7,214 bases of DNA. Source: Acidobacteriota bacterium (lineage in GTDB: Bacteria; Acidobacteriota; Terriglobia; UBA7540; JAPUME01). The stretch lies in contig JAPUME010000241.1 in the NCBI GenBank assembly GCA_027294185.1, forward strand, positions 1 to 7,214. The letters are read 5' to 3'. Shown here piece by piece: positions 6,940 to 7,214 of the stretch (position 1 is its first letter; every line of letters starts with the position of its first letter). The notes under the pieces were generated by a model. The model was given only the letters and a program-made list of their open reading frames with translations. It did no database searches and was not told the DNA's origin. The position numbers were made by a program, and so were the translations under genes.

Positions 6940-7214
6940 CCTAAAGTGGCATCCGAAAATCGGGCTCGGCACGGGCCCGAGTCTGACGGGAGGCTGCCAG
7001 TACGGGTCTGCGGATCTCTAGGCTGGGGTTCATCCATGCCCTTTGGATTCGGGAGGAATAAGGCGTCTTCGTGAATGGTGCGGTATTCCAATATTTCGAA
7101 TTCGCGAGGACCGGAGGGAGTGGCGACTTTAACCGAGTCCCCCGCCTCCTTGCCCATCAGGGCGCGGCCGATGGGGGATGTGGTGGAGAGCAACCCTTTG
7201 GCGAAATCGGACTC
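6936..7214 (-). CDS. greA: Transcription elongation factor GreA, C-terminal part
   Basis: Only the last 92 codons are present; the gene continues past the right edge. The first 48 or so visible residues match the GreA/GreB C-terminal (FKBP-like) domain: ESDFAKGLLSTTSPIGRAL, then MGKEAGDSVKVATPSG and REFEILEY, equivalent to the E. coli block ending FEVIKVEYL. GreA binds the RNA polymerase secondary channel and stimulates cleavage of backtracked transcripts; the coiled-coil N-terminal domain that does this lies outside the window. An internal TTG at 7191-7193 is not the true start, since the match runs upstream of it. Unusually, about 45 extra residues follow the normal end, rich in Pro, Ser, Asp and Arg and probably disordered. 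GreA rather than GreB is the likelier call, but the N-terminus would be needed to be certain. Confidence 0.9.
   Translation of the reverse strand, partial: ESDFAKGLLSTTSPIGRALMGKEAGDSVKVATPSGPREFEILEYRTIHEDALFLPNPKGMDEPQPRDPQTRTGSLPSDSGPCRARFSDATLG

Noticed and set aside
7191..7193. TTG as the start of an 85-residue protein
   Set aside because: GreA homology continues in frame to the window edge, so this is an internal codon of a truncated gene.

Overview
This is a bacterial chromosomal segment that looks like core metabolism, moderately GC-rich by eye, with no mobile elements, RNA genes or CRISPR. Three things suggest Acidobacteriota or a similar deep-branching group: a single-chain alpha-beta fusion of a 2-oxo acid dehydrogenase E1, a group III-type phosphofructokinase (Gly/Lys signature), and a secreted Arg/Gln-rich LTxxQ protein. 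This placement is inference, because the window holds no phylogenetic marker long enough to settle it.

Layout. One gene is on the plus strand: a secreted Spy/LTxxQ-like protein with two internal repeats (123-851). It converges on a run of six minus-strand genes, with a candidate hairpin terminator at 868-891 in the gap. Read in the direction of transcription (right to left), the run is: the C-terminal end of greA, cut by the window edge (6936-7214); the fused E1 (4747-6858); ATP-type 6-phosphofructokinase (3515-4606); a small CxxC/CxxC zinc-ribbon protein (3175-3453); a PlsC-like acyltransferase homologue with a degenerate catalytic motif (2042-3178); and an ornithine cyclodeaminase/mu-crystallin-family NAD(P) enzyme (1029-1991).

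Transcription. A good sigma70-type promoter (TTGACT, 17 bp, CATAAT) overlaps the greA stop codon and points at the E1 gene. The 140-bp gap before pfk has only a weak -10 candidate. From pfk onward the gaps are 61, -4 and 50 bp, with no convincing terminator, so pfk, zinc ribbon, PlsC-like and OCD genes are probably one transcript. The zinc-ribbon and PlsC-like genes overlap by GTGA, which suggests translational coupling.

Function. Phosphofructokinase commits sugar phosphate to glycolysis, and the E1 decarboxylates a 2-oxo acid for acyl-CoA formation. The OCD-like enzyme probably acts on an amino or imino acid. The zinc-ribbon and PlsC-like pair is the least understood part and the best candidate for something undescribed: a tightly coupled small metal-binding protein and an acyltransferase fold that appears to lack its catalytic His. 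I see no defence system, biosynthetic cluster or other clearly novel multi-gene system.
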